From Deuterostichococcus epilithicus (taxonomy: Eukaryota; Chlorophyta; Trebouxiophyceae; Prasiolales; Stichococcaceae), in contig JAVTLE010000021.1 of the NCBI GenBank assembly GCA_033439295.1, positions 372,009-436,008 on the forward strand: a DNA stretch of 64,000 bases, in the 5' to 3' direction. Each line of letters starts with the position of its first letter. The first letter of the stretch is position 1. Below, in pieces: positions 21,498 to 34,600 of the stretch. The notes beneath the pieces were generated by a model. It worked only from the letters and a program-made list of their open reading frames with translations, had not been told where the DNA came from and searched no databases. The position numbers and the translations under genes are program-made.

Positions 21498-23847
21498 ATG
21501 TGCTACCGGCATGGGTCTGCCGGTGTCCCCGCCGCGCCCGCGGCAGCCGCCGGCCTGACGCACTGCCGCCTGTACGCCTCGCCGGCAGCTGCCGCCGCGG
21601 ATGCTCCCATGGCGGCGCCGTCCTCACCAGCGCAGCAGTTTCCGCGGAACGCGGCGCACCAGAGGGCCGACGGCGGCGCCCCAGCTCCAGGTGATCGTTG
21701 CTGCTGACGCACGAGACCCACTGCGCCTGCAGCTTGAGGGTCCTCCAACCAATCGCAGCTCATGCAGTGTATGCACTATGGACGAGGAGTCAGTCACACT
21801 GTCCGGTCGGCGTGACCGGCCCACATGGACCTTGCGGTGTGTGAAAACAGCAGGCGGGCTACGGGACCGGGAGGTAGAAATGCGCTCCTGGAGCGGCGAC
21901 GCCGCCGGCACCGCTGTGCTGCCGGGCGCCGTCTTCGACGTGGACGTGCGCAAGGACATCCTCCACCGCGTCGTGCGCTGGCAGCTCGCCAAGCGGCAGC
22001 AGGTGCGCCCGCCGGGGCGGAGTGGCCCGGAACGGCGATTGGGCGGTCAGCGTCTGCTGCTCAGCGATTGCTTGACTGCAAACGTACTGGGCACGGGTAG
22101 GGCTGCCTGCCTTGCAACATTGATGCCCAGGGTGTTGCGCAGTGACTCAGTGAGTTTGATGTGCCTGTGACGTCCCCGGTGGGAGGCGTTCGGGGTTCGG
22201 CCTCGAACCTGCCACGCCACGGGCTTGCCTTGCCGCAGGGCACGCACAGCGCCAAAACACGGCGGGAGGTCAGCGGAGGCGGGCGCAAGCCGCATGCGCA
22301 AAAGGGCTCGGGACGCGCCCGCGCAGGAACCATCCGCGCGCCCCAGGTGCTTGTCTTATCCTTCCTAGCGTCCCTTGGGCTTGGCAGGGAAGACCCGAAG
22401 CAGCACTTGCAGATGGCCATGCATGGCAGACATGCTGCTGCCCCGCCCCCTGTGCATGGCTGCCTCTGTGCTGGGTTGCTTGCATGCCGCTCCGCCTGTC
22501 CCTAGCGCACTGCGCCGACCTGACTGCAGCCGACCGACGCACAGCTCTTCCGGAGTCTGCCGCACAGTCCCCCTCCGCAGCCGCGAGCTTTGCTCGATAG
22601 AGGGCTGACAATGCACTGTGTCGCCGCAGTGGCGCGGGGGCGGTAAGGCGCACGGCCCAGTGCCACGGTCGCACGAGCACGACCTCCAGCGCAAGGTCCG
22701 CCAGATGGGCCTGCGCTGCGCGCTCTCGGTGCGTTTTCGCGTTCGTTCGCCTGCACATCTGGTCAAGGACCTGCACCTTGGTGTGCTGGAAGCCCTTGAT
22801 GTTCGAAGTGGTGGTGTTCAGCTCTGGAGGTCAGTGCTCAGTTTGCATGCTCTCAGCGACCGCCAGCAGCCTGGCAGGCAGGCGGGCACCCAGCCAGCCA
22901 GCCGGCCAGCCGGCAGCTCCGTTACTGGTGTGATAAGGAAGTCACACGAGAGGCTTTGACAGTCGGCTGTCCTGCGGCAGGCGAAAGCGGCGGAGGGGCG
23001 CCTGATCGTGATGGACACGCTTGCGGTGTCCGACCCCAAAACGGTGCGCACGCCAGACGACTCACCACCCCCACACTCGTGCAGGAACAAGCCTTGGCTG
23101 TTGGACTGAGTCATTGATCGAGTCGCTGAGTTGATCCGTCACCTGGAAAACCCTGGCAGAGCAGCGTGTTCTCTGTGACAGCCATGACCAAAAATAATGC
23201 TGCCAACGAGCGACTGGTGCGCCTCTCTGCGGGCAGAGAGTGCTGAATGGCGCCCTGAACGTGCTGCTGGCGGACGCGCCGCGGCGTTCGGCGCTCATAA
23301 TGGACAGCGCCAAGGACGGCGCCGACGGCGGGTGAGGTCGCAGGATTCGTCGCTTCGGACACACAGCCCGTTGCCTGTTCCTCTGGCCTGCTTGTGCATA
23401 CGCGTGTGCAGTGCACAATACCGAGTTGCAGTAAGGGACGGTAGCCCTGCGCACTGCCCTGCCTGCCCTTCCCCCCATGTTGTCGACTCAAGTATGCCCC
23501 CTCCGGTCATCCAGCCCGTGCAACCTCCATATCTCGCTAGCCAAACTCTACTGTTGCAGAGCACTGATGGCCATCTCGCCTCGTACCGCAGAGACAATCT
23601 GCGGCTGGCGGCCGGCAACCTGCCGTGGGTGGACGTGCTGCCGGTGGCGGGCGCTAACGTGTACTCCATCCTGCAGCGGGACTACCTGCTGGTCTCCCGC
23701 GCCGCCCTGGACGGCCTCACGGAGCGCTGCACACGCGCCATTCGCCGGCGGCGCTGGGCGGCGGAGGGAGCGCTGGCGGCGGTGGGAGCGCCGGCGGCAG
23801 CGGAGGTAGCCACGGCGGACACGGCGTTGCTGGAGGTCACGGTTTGA
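21498..23847 (+). CDS. Ribosomal protein uL4, mitochondrial type
   Basis: Exons in phase: 21498-21690, 21851-22002, 22239-22346, 22630-22728, 22981-23043, 23237-23331, 23592-23847 (TGA); about 321 residues. The N-terminal ~70 residues are rich in Ala, Arg and Pro and lack the fold, as expected for an organelle targeting peptide (CRLYAS then [13 protein letters not shown]). The uL4 core follows: [20 protein letters not shown] with [73 protein letters not shown], and [20 protein letters not shown]. The [22 protein letters not shown] block is closest to plant mitochondrial uL4. The C terminus has an Ala/Arg-rich extension of about 40 residues. The ATG chosen is the first in frame; an upstream start cannot be excluded. 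Structural role: binds large-subunit rRNA and lines the exit tunnel. Confidence 0.9.
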
Positions 23848-24444
23848 CTGCGGCGGAAGCCGCCGGGTGGCGCCAGATGCGGGGTTGCACATGGGAGTGG
23901 CTGCAGCTGCAGCATTGCCTGGTCTATGCCCGGATTCGCAGTATAGTGGGCAGGCAGGCACGTGAATGTGGTTCAGTCGCACTTTCAAAGAACGAAACTG
24001 CAGAACCGGTTCCGAGATGCAGAACGTGTGGTGTGATGTTGATTGAGAAGAATCTTGCGACTCCCTGATTTACACTAGGGCGCCTAAGCAAAAGCACCAA
24101 AATGATGCAGCTCCTTGCTTGCAGCAAAAGGAGAAAGTTTCTCCACAACCACACACATCGAAGCGAAACCACTCGCACGCCAACTGTCCTCGCAGCAGCA
24201 CCCTTTTCCCGGGCCTGTGAAGTCTTGATGTTTCTTGTGTCACGCCGTGCTCCGGCTGCGCGCGTTACATCTGTCGTCCGACATGTCAGCCGGCCGCTTT
24301 GGACAAACGGCCGCCTCAGCCGGCAAAACAACAGGGCATCACAAACATCGTGTGTGCGCGAGGGCCGCTGCGGGACCAGAGTTTCGACTCATGTGCCTCC
24401 AAAGCCGCCATTGGCGGTCATCCCTGAACCCCCCGGGACTCAGT
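23848..24444. other. Convergent intergenic region
   Basis: Between the stops of uL4m (+) and eS27 (-). It should contain both 3' UTRs; no coding exon was seen. Confidence 0.5.
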
Positions 24445-25940
24445 TCAAACCACCAGGGGTGTGTCGCCCTTCTTGCGGAAGGAGCAGCCTGCGCAACGAG
24501 TCGGCGAGGTAAGTCATGCCCCACGTATGGTGCATCAATGATGGATCAAACGCAAAACAGGTTCCAGCCACAAACAGCGTGCTGTACCGACAGACATCCT
24601 ACAGCGGGGCTGGCCCGACGGTGCATGCAACGACCATACTGCTCGCCAAGCAAATCAACCAAGGAGTTTGCCAGCTGCAGGTGCGCACCCTCTGTGAGAC
24701 GGGCCTTGCCGCCTGTCGGCGTACAGAGCACGGCTGAGCAGCTGCTGCAGACGACCACTGTCTGGCTGTGACTGAAGACCGTCGTGCTGCAGGGACGACA
24801 GACAGGCCGTATTAACACATTTACTCAGCACGTACTAAGCTGAAGCATGGTTCATAAAGGAAAGGCAGCATTGCACAGAATCTCGCCACGGCACCAGCCG
24901 GCTGTGTGATATTGATGTCAGGCAGCAAGTCAGGCGGGTCCACCAGGCTGGGAGACGCACATCTGGAAGCAGCCCTGGCACTTGACGTCCATGAAAAAGG
25001 AGTTGGGGGACTGTACGAGGCGCTTGCGCTTGTTCTTTGCCTTCTCCAGCTCCACCGGCGGGTGCAGCAGGTCGATATCCTGCGACAGCACCTGTGAAAC
25101 GACAACAGAAAATGCCTGAGCACACATGTGTAAGAATGTCGCGTGACAATGCAAGCTAGAGGATCGTGTCGAATCTAGAGGGGCTGCTGTCTCTGCTGTC
25201 CTTCGGCACAGTGCTGTCCCTCCGAGCATAAAAAAACTGGCCCCAGCTGATGCCCCTATTCGGCTGCCGCACAGCCCGGCACCCCAGCGCTGCAGTGTGC
25301 CCCCGCCGGTGCAGGGCTGCATCCGCTTCCCTGGCTCTAACAGCGATGACAGCGCCGATTGACGCAGGGCTGCAGCTGCTCAGCTGGAGGTGCATAGCAA
25401 AGTTGTGGCCAACCCCGCTCAGGTGTGTAGACTCAGCATGCGACCCTGACTGCAGGCTGCATCCGGAATGTGACCCTGAGAGGCTGCTGCATGCTGCGTG
25501 AGCGGCCATGCCTGCGGCCACGGGCCACCCCAGAGTGCCGTGCTGTGCCAGCAATCCCAAACAAAACCCCGACATGCACAACCGGCAAATTGCTGGCAGC
25601 ACCCCACGCCTCGGTTGCAAATCGACGCAGCCGACGAAGCTGCATTGCTGCCAATGCGCATGGCCCGCTGCCGCTGCATGTTGCGTCCAGGTGCTGCTCA
25701 CGCCGAAAGTCCTGCTGTGGGCACAAAGGCCGCCTGCTGACAGCCCCCAGACGCCGCCACACCGATTGACAAGCACGTTTGTAGGCTGTCTGCTGCTAGT
25801 TGCGGACGCTCCAGTGCTGTGCCGAGCCCCTGAGCCCTGCATCGTGCCACCTCCTCGCCATCTCAAACTGCGTCCACAGGGCCGCTGACAGTGCCGAGAC
25901 TCGGCCGGAGCCGAGAGAAGGACGGGCAGAAGCTCACCAT
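24445..25940 (-). CDS. RPS27: 40S ribosomal protein eS27 (zinc-finger protein)
   Basis: Four exons: 25938-25940 (ATG alone), 24961-25091, 24689-24786 and 24445-24488 (TGA), 91 residues. The sequence begins (M)[19 protein letters not shown], continues [19 protein letters not shown], then [32 protein letters not shown], and ends [13 protein letters not shown]. The CxxC...CxxC zinc knuckle (CQGC, CSSC) is intact. Phases close at every junction (split codons ATC and GGC). The start codon is a complete exon by itself, in a CCACCATGG context, with the donor directly after it. The tail is a few residues longer than in animals. It sits on the 40S platform. Head to head with the NIPA-like gene. Confidence 0.95.
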
Positions 25941-26381
25941 GGTGGCGGTGTCGCTGGTGCAGGTTTCGCAACGTGCAAGCGCTAAGAGGGCTTGCCCACG
26001 CCGCCCGACTGCAATTTTCTGCTCGCAGGAATCTCCCGACAGCGCAGCCAGTCCCAGCTCCAGCGCAGCACGTGCTCTAGGGTTTACAAGTGGCCTGCAT
26101 CAGAGCAGCCTGGAGGCAATTGCGCATTATCCGACTTCGTTCGTCATCTCCAGCATCGAGACCTCGTAGGCACGCTAGGAACAGTCGTGGTGCTGTGCGA
26201 ACGCGCCGCATCGATCCACCAACCATCGGCTTTGAACCACTCGGCTCTCTTTCGGACACCCGTCCCCAGCAGCATCTTGCAGGCGCCACTGCTTCAAAGG
26301 CTTGTTTCGATCCATGCTTGCAATCATGCAGCTCATCCAATGACGCACACGAGCGGCACGGTTTGATTGGGTATCGATCAG
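25941..26381. promoter_or_regulatory. Divergent promoter region, eS27 / NIPA-like
   Basis: Only about 440 bp lie between the two ATGs, so the two genes very probably share an upstream region. No specific element was recognised by eye. Confidence 0.5.
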
Positions 26382-29300
26382 ATGGACCATGCGGCGCGCG
26401 CCAAGAAGGCGCTGGAGGGTCTGCTGTACAGTCCAGCGCGTGGAGGCAGCCCCTCAAACGCAGAAGATGGTATCGCAGCAACAGCAGCAGCAGCCGCCGC
26501 AGCCAGCGATGCGGCCCTCTTCTCCATCATGCATGAGCAGCAGGTGGGCGCCGCCACTTGATGCCGCCTGAAATACACAGCCTTACGGCATCTGCACCGA
26601 AACAAACTTCCCGCAGGAAAAGATGACTCTTTGAAGTGTTATGGGGCCTCCATCGGATAATGCAATGACGGTTTCTGTGACACCGCCCATTCGGCCCTGG
26701 ACGGCTGAGGCTGTGCAGATGCTTGCGCCGTTCCGTAGTAGCATGACGCAGGCTTCTCAACCGTGCGGTAGCATCAACAAGTGCATGGAGCAATTTCCGT
26801 GCTATCATCCGGCCGCGGCGGTCATCATTATCAGCTAGAAGGCTACCATGATCCCCTGGCCTTGCATTGCGGCTGCTGAGCCGCATCATGCATCCGGCAG
26901 GACACGGATGCTGCGCCCAAGGCACGGCCGTGGGAGCGGGAAGACCTGTGGCGTCGCCTCCGCACCTTCCGCGCGGGATCCTGGTTCTGCAAGCCGCCGG
27001 CGGCAGGGCCTGTGGAGTGTGCGCGCCGCGGCTGGACCAATGCCGGCCATGACCTGCTGTCCTGCGAGGTGAAGTCATGCGACTACATGGTTGCTCGTGA
27101 ATTTTTTTCAATTTGCTATTGCGGCTGGCCTGAAACCGACGACCAGCGACATTACTGCGGCAGTATTTGAAGGCCGCTCCAGTCACGGCGGTGCGCGAAT
27201 GTCAGCAGCTGGTTTGCTGCCCTGCTTGATGCATCAGCGTATCCCTTTCTGGGATCAATCCACCTGGCGTTGGCAGAGGCGGCAACCTTGAGAATTTGTG
27301 GTGCAGACTGATGTTTAGGGTCAGGATTAGCGACCGAGCCTCCTGCTGACCGTCCACCTTGCTGCTCGCAGTTCTGTAAGGCGAAGCTGAGCTTCTCACT
27401 GCCCATCAGCCTGCCCCAGGACGAGGCCCAGAAGGTGCGCACTTGCTGGGTCGGATCGAGATGCTGCCGTGCCAGCCAGTTTAAATCTGAGCAGCGCCGG
27501 TTCTGCAACAGCAGGTGGCATAGGACCCTCCAGTCCGCAGATGCTATCTGCTTTCATTTCATTGGAACACCTGGATGGTCGCACCACGTTTGCAGGGCTG
27601 CTGAGGTGCACCAGCACGACGACGACTGTTGCCCAGCACACCATCATCACTCCGGCTGATCTCCCTCTGATGTGGCGCGCAGGCGACAGAGGCCTTCGTG
27701 CAGCAGCTGGCGGCCAAGCACGCCGGCGACTGCCCGTGGCGCGCCACTGCCTGCGCCCCCGAACTGGCTGCCTTCCCGCCGCTGCCCTCCGATGCGGTGC
27801 GCACCACCATGTTGTGGGTTGTGCAACCAGCTGTGGGGCGTGCATATGCACAGGCATGTGGCATGCAACTCTCTGCGTCCCCGAGCTGACCGTCGTCCGC
27901 CGTCCCGCTACAGCCTGGCATTGCAAGCGTATGCAAACGACAATGTCTCTTCCACCTCTGACCTGCACCACGACACGCTGCGCAGCCTCATGTGTCGCAT
28001 CCACGTTCCAGTGGTGCCTTCTTGACGTCACATTGGGTCAGCTGGCTCGCAGCAGACACTTTGACGGCGTGTTGACATGCACTTCTGCAGGTGCGCTCTG
28101 GGTTTGCAGCGCGCTGCGCGGCATTCGACACACTTGACCAGCTGCCGCCACTCGCGCCCGCGGCGTTGGACGCCATGAGCGCTTCACACGGGTGCGCTGG
28201 TAGCAAGTTGACAAGGTTCGGGCATGTTTGGGCACCCTATGCCGAGTCTGGGTGGAGCATGCCCTTGGCTTGCTCATGCCTTGAGCTGCCTTCCTCATCA
28301 GCAGAGCCTGCCTGTGCTGTCTGGTGTCAGCAGTGTATTGGGGCATCGAAGCGTTGTCCCTCCTCACATTGCGAATGAAGTCTGCCCCACAGGGAGCAGC
28401 TCGAGACGCTGCTGCGAGCGGGCCCTCAGCAGCCGCCGCAGCGCGCACCGCTGTCGGGCGCAGGTTCCGAACACCTGGCGGACGCCGCACCAGCCTCCCT
28501 GGACCCCGAGCCAGACATGCCTGCCGTGCCGCCGCCACGCTGGGCCCCGACCGCACAGGTGGCGGCCGCTGGAGCGGCGTCCTTGTCAGCCGCCAGCACG
28601 CCTGCACAGCTCGGCAGCGCGGCGACCGGCGGCTCTGTTGGCGGCGCGGCGGCAGCTGGCGGCGCTGTTGTCAGGAAGAAGGAAGGAGTAGCAGCCGCGG
28701 GCAGTGATGACTTCTCGCGCCGGCGCCGGCTCCTCTCGTTGGCAGGCTGGCACGCGGTGCCGGTCCCTTTCGGCGGTGTGGCCCCTGCTGCGAAGGCAAC
28801 ATTCCACGGTGGCGGCCAGGCTGCCGCCCAACCAGGGCAGGAGCCGTCAGCAGACAGCACGCCTGCGGCAGAGTCGGCGCCGCAGGCCCATCAGCCACAG
28901 GTGTGCACACAGACTTGCATTGTGGTTTTGCATCCGCATTGCTGCCTGCCCACCCACGTCGGCTGCTTCTGCAAGGGGTGACAAACCCAGCAGTGACTCT
29001 GCACATTCAAGGCCTGATGGCTGATGGTGTGAGCATCAGCTGTGCCGTCGCCGCTGCAGGAGCTGCTGCCGGCGGGCCAGGCGGTCATCTTCTGCCGCCT
29101 GTGCGGCGCAAAGCACGGCCTGTGGTCGTTTCTGGGCGCCGACAGTCCAGACTTAACCGCTGCCCGCCGCTTCCGCCTTCCAGCTGCCGTCAGCCGCAGC
29201 AACACGGCAGCCCACAGCACCCCGGCCCGCCTCGGGGCGCCCGCATCCGCACCTTCGAAGCTGCAGGCCGGGCCGAGCTCCGCCGACGCGGCGACGCCGG

Positions 29301-31238
29301 TGGCATGGCGCGGCTTTGGCAGCCCGCAGCTGAACGGCGGCAGCAGCGGCGCGGGTGCCAGACCGCAGCTGGTGACAATCGCCGGTGGGCAGCTGGGGGC
29401 GCTGCAGCCGCCGGGCAGCAGCAGCGGCATGCTCGCGGGCACCGGCAGCGCAGGCGGCGTCAGTGCCACCCCCACAGCGCTGACGGTGCCGTTTGGGTCG
29501 AGAAGCCGAGGTATGTGTATGCTCAAGCCTCTTTCTCAGTGTAGTCGTTTCTTCCTGCAGTAGCAAGTGTGACAGCCCCTTGTGTCTGTGACCCTCATAT
29601 GGCCTGCCGCCATGCGACACATAGCACCGCATATTGCATCTGTGCAATCCCGGCCAGCCCGACTTGCATTTCTGTGCTGTTCGACTTGTGAGCAGTGCGG
29701 CCTCCTATCCTGCAGATGCGCCGCTGTTTGGTACGCCAGCTCGCACGACGCGGCCTGCTCTGGGCTCTGCCGCCGCCGCCACGATTGCCGGCGGCACGAC
29801 GCCCGCCCGGCTGCCAGACGCGGCTTCGGCTGGCGCTGCAGCCGCTGCGCTGGCCGCCGCTGGCCGGATTTCCGGGAATGGCACACCCACTCTTGGAGCC
29901 CTAGACCCTAAGCAGGTCCTCGTCACACCGGGGCGCCCGACCCAGCAGCCTTTCGCAGCCAGCAATGGCGGGCCCAGCCGCAACGGCGGCCGGCAGGCGC
30001 AGAGTGACATAGGAGCACGGTCTGCCCCCGGGTCGGCAGCACAGACGCCAGAGGCGGCAAAGGCCAAGTCGCCATTTGGCGCCGGCGCGGCCTCAGCGCC
30101 GGTGTTCGGCATCGCGGCCATGCGTGCGGCCTCGGTGGGGACGTCTGGTAGCGCCGGCGCGGTGACGGCGGCCGCACCTGCAGCGGCAATGGCCACGACC
30201 CAGAAGCGTGGGCGTGACGATCCCGAGCCACAGCCCAGGTGCGCTGCATCTCGTGCATCCTGCTCCTACATGGCTCTGACGGCGTGTCCGACAGGAACTG
30301 GCACAGAGCCTGCGTAGTGGAGCCTGTCGGTACTGACTGCTGACAGCGATTTGGTGCACGAGCACGCGGCAGCATCCTGCGTCCTTTTCCAGACAAGTCC
30401 TCTGTCTGGCCTGCAGCGAGGCGGCGGCGCCAGCAAAGCGGCCGCGCATGACGCAGCCGCCGCAGGAGGTGCCTGATGCGGAACCATCATCGGGTGAGGC
30501 GGCAGTTGCGGGCGCCAAGGCCGCTGGTGCCGCAGCGCCGGTGCTGGCGGCGCAGGCAGTACCGGTGGCTGCGCTGGACCCGCTCAAGCTGCACAGGTGC
30601 AAATCCTGTAGCAGAAGTGTCCATGTATCGTCAGGTTCATGCTGAAGACTGCCGCCTTCAGCTTTCGGCGATGCTGTAGGTGCACTCTACATGACCCCTT
30701 GCCACCAGGCACCCGCGCTACGATGTGCGTGGCACATGAGATCCGACTGCATGCAGCTGCTCCGCAGCTGTTCACAGCGATCTCTCGAACAACCTTGGTG
30801 CCTGTGCCAACCAGGCCGTTCTGCCCCTGGGTCAAATGGCACGAGGCGGGGGGCGCGAGCCGCTGCGGCTGGGCCTGGAGCCTGGACGCGCTCGTGCCGC
30901 CGGCCGACAGCGGCGCAGGCAGCGCCCAGGCCTCCGAGGTGGTGCAGCTGATGATTCGACTGTGGCATCACGTTTTACGCTTGTCAAAATGCTCCAGATC
31001 CTCGTACGTCCAAGTGGCTTGCCTCTTGTGCACGGGTGCGGTGGCAGGCAGCAGCAGATCCCTTGCGTCGCGTTGCCAGCATATCTGTGGCTTGTTTGTT
31101 TGCACGCCTTGTGTGTTCGAAGCAGCCTGCCCGTTTCCCACTGTCTAGTCATGAGGTACTCGACTGCTGCAGGCTGCGCCGAGAGACAGGGCTTCCCTGG
31201 TCATGTCCCTCCTGAAGAGGGTCGGTGTGCGGCGCTGA
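26382..31238 (+). CDS. C3HC zinc-finger protein, NIPA/ZC3HC1-like
   Basis: Eleven exons in continuous phase: 26382-26543, 26901-27068, 27372-27434, 27683-27796, 28091-28191, 28393-28900, 29060-29510, 29716-30238, 30417-30596, 30815-30938, 31173-31238; 819 residues. The C3HC domain spans exons 2-5: WEREDLWRRLRTFRAGSWFC, PVECARRGWTNAGHDLLSCE spliced to FCKAKLSF, then FVQQLAAKHAGDCPWRATAC. A second, Rsm1-like half has LLSLAGWHAVPVP, VIFCRLCGAKHGLWSF, and LDPLKLHRPFCPWVKWHE. Between them are long Ala/Gly/Pro/Ser-rich spacers (exons 6-8) that make it longer than human ZC3HC1 (about 500 residues). Patches such as KRPRMTQ look like nuclear localisation signals. Family members act at the nuclear basket and, in animals, as an F-box adaptor; which role applies here cannot be told. 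Confidence 0.88.
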
Positions 31239-31642
31239 CATGGCTGCAAGGCATGTATGTGCCTGCTGCACCGATCGAAGGGCACAGCGCAGCCTGGGCA
31301 AACGGCTGTCTTGGGCAGGAGATATGCGATGGCAGGATGTGGCAGGCCTCGGCTTAGAAAACCAAAGAGGGGGGGGGGGACCTCCTGAGGAGGTTGTGTG
31401 TGTGTCGGACACAGCGCCAGAGGGCACTGCTGGCTGGGGAGACGCCAGAAGAGGCAGTAATGTGCGGCCTTGCAGTGCCAACCAAAACTCTTGCAACATG
31501 CTCACGGTGTTTGTCCGCAAGTGTAAACCACGCGACGATGAATCAACAATGATTATGCGTGCACCATCACCAGAAACCACTACAACCAGCATCATTAGAA
31601 GCACCAGAGGGCATACGGCACGTCTGCCGTCAGCACGCGCGA
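31239..31642. other. Convergent intergenic region with a G homopolymer
   Basis: Between the stops of the NIPA-like gene (+) and the kinase-SYLF gene (-). A run of about ten G residues lies near 31370-31380. Presumed 3' UTRs; nothing else seen. Confidence 0.5.
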
Positions 31643-34600
31643 TCACTGGAAGAAGTAGACGTTCTTGAACCACTGCGAGGTCCGCACAGCTGGAGGTCAG
31701 CACACTGCGTCCGCACTCATCAAGCGCGCTGGTGGTGTCGCTCTGATGGCGCCAGCAACGGGTCAACTCGGCCCTGCAGTGCACTCCTCTGCAACAGATC
31801 CACCCCTCATAAAAGTCACTAGAAGTCCGAACGCCACGCAGCTGCCTCACCTGTGCATCCTCTGGCTTGGTCTCTGCCAGCTGCGCGCCCTCCACCATCT
31901 GCTCGATGTCCTGCGGGCAGCAGAAACAGCACCAACGTCTGCGGATGTGAGACGTGACAGCAGCACGATGGATGGTGCGCCCCAGTGTTTCTTTCTCTGC
32001 GCCTGCCATGAACCGGCACACCATACACGCTGCTGACCACATGATTGAAATGATGCGAGCCCCGAACGCAGAAACCCCGCTGCATCCTGCAGCCTGCTTT
32101 GATCCGCAAGCACTGCCCACATCCCGTGCACGCTCTGCCCCGCAGCGCTCAAGCCGCCGGTCCGCAGCGCAGGGCTGGCCCAGCCACCGTGGCCGCGTCC
32201 TGGTGCCTGCAAACCCTGCAATTTGAACAGCGTGGCGGCGCGCCCCCAGCCGCGAGGTCACTGCTCGGGCCGGCAGCGCTGGTCCCCAACGCTGGGCTAG
32301 GTGGCGCAGGCAGCAAAGGTGGGCCTCTGCTCAGAAGGCCTGTGCGGGAGGAGACGGCTGCCCAGGGCAGCCTCTGGCCAGGGGTCGTTCCCCGTCGAAG
32401 TGTGGCACCTTGACGAGGCGGTCAAAGGGCTGCGGGCGCTTGGTCTTTTTGATGTCAAGGATGGTGTCCGGCGTTGCGTCCTCGCCGTACAGCGCCGCAT
32501 TTTGTTTGGCGTCCACCGCAATGCGTGCCCCTGAGCAGGGAAGTGGTCACAGATGGCTATAGACATAAGATATTAAACCACGATTGAAGACGATTCGTCA
32601 GACTTCAGGACGAGTCGAGGCTCGGGGTGTTTCAGGGTCCAGGCCGTGCAGCGCCGCACTCAGCTTCCCGTGGGCAACGCCCTGCTCAGATGCTGGAGTG
32701 CTTGTGAAGTACTTGTTTATTGCGGGGGTCAGGGTTGAGGGGGATGTGGCGCGGTCCTGGGTTCGCAAAAACTGCTTCCTGTTTGGGATGCACAGCGGTG
32801 CACGCGATTGTGCAGGAGGTTGCAGGGTCTAGGGCGATTCAGGGCAGACTCCAGGCGGTGGGATTAAAGGGTTTAGAGATTGGGCCCAGGGCGTTGCAGG
32901 CAGGGACATGAGCGCGGTGCGTCTCCTGAGAGGGCAGGCCTGGAGCCGCAAAGCGAGACTCGCCTTGCAGCGGCAGCATGAAGGGGCGTTGGCTGCCCTG
33001 CTCGATCGCATAGCCCACCTCAGGCCGATCCGGCACCATGGACCTGCGCAGCAAAGCCAGCTTGTACGGCAACCCCCTACCCCAGGTGCCACTGCGAGGC
33101 TGGTCTGAGGGTTCAAGGGATGCGCGGCCGAGCGGGCAGGTCACAGCAGCCTGGCGCCTGCTGCTCGCGAGCCCCTACTCGAAAGCGTAGCACCTACCAG
33201 CGCAGCGCAACACCCCGCCCCAAGGGCGGCATGGGTCCGCGGCAAGCGCAGCAGCCAGGGCATGTGCAGCTAGCTTTCAGCAATGTGCGTATCGTGGCAT
33301 CAGGGCACTTCGTGTGCTGTGGTACCTGCTGCAGATGGAGTCCTGGCGTGTTGCCCAGTCACCACCCAACCGCCAGTTCACCAGCAGGGGTGCAACCAGA
33401 GGCCACACAGGGAGGNNGGGCAGCACCTGACGCTCTGGCTGCGGCCACGGCTGTGGTCAGAGGGCTTGACATGCTGGCTGAAGTCACCGGTGGTGTGCCG
33501 CCGCTTGCCGAAGTTGCCACTGCCGAGGCTGCCGTTGAGCAGGCTCTTGCCCAGGGACTTGACCTTGAACATGCTGGACTTTGGCGGCGAGCCGACCATT
33601 AGTTCCTCCTGCGCGCCATTGTATGCGAAGGTGAATGCAGAAGGGATTTGAGTTGCATTATGCACCCCACCACAACTGACCAAAACAGTAGCTGAGGGGA
33701 CAGCAAGCGAAGTTCGTGAAAACTTAAATCAGATATTGCATCAGAGCCAGAGATCAGAAGTTGCATTCGCAGGGTCGTGCTCTTCCTGCTGCTGCCGTTG
33801 CTGCCAGCCATTGACCACGTCGCAGGCGCCCACAAAGCGGCAGCTTGCGCCGCTGACTTTGAATCAGCAGTCGACAAGGAATGTTAGTTTCCCACCTCAT
33901 CTGTGGCCTCGTCCTCAGGCGCAAAGTCCACCTCGGACGCTTTGAGCCGGTCCAGCGCCTCCTGGCTGGGCAGCACCATGACAACGTGCACCTGCTCCAT
34001 GTCTGCGGCAGCAGACGCACGACAGGTAAGCCTCTCTGCATCTCTGGGTGCACGATGTGCATTTCCACCCTCCGAGTCGCCTCAGGCGCAGGCAGCACCA
34101 TCACCACATGCGCCTGCTCCATGTCTGCGGCGCACAATCAATGCGACATTATACTTTGCGCGACAGTTGACTGTGGTGTCCAGCGTCCGGCTCTCTAGCA
34201 CAGTGCCGACGCTGCCTCCTGGCCGAGCAGTCGGGCAGTGCTCCATGTGCCAGCTGTTCAACATAGTCACTGCTGCCGAGGGGCTTAAGAATGGGGCCAG
34301 CGCCTTCCGGGGTGGCAGTCCTCAAGATGTGCACCTGGTCCAGGTCTGCAGCGGACCACAGGTGAAGCAGTGGGTTTCAATTTGGCCCAGCAACTTGTTG
34401 ATGGCGCTGCAAGTGCCGAGCTGGCGAGGCAGTGGCTGCCAGTGCCTCCTGACTAGCAGCACCATCCCGTGTATGCTCGCTCAGTGCCACCAGCGCGGCG
34501 TGCATTGACACTTTGAGCTCTTGATCTGCATCTTGTGCCACCGCGTTGGTGAAAGATTTTCGCATGGCACCCAGCTTGTGGCATGGCACTTTGAAGGGTC

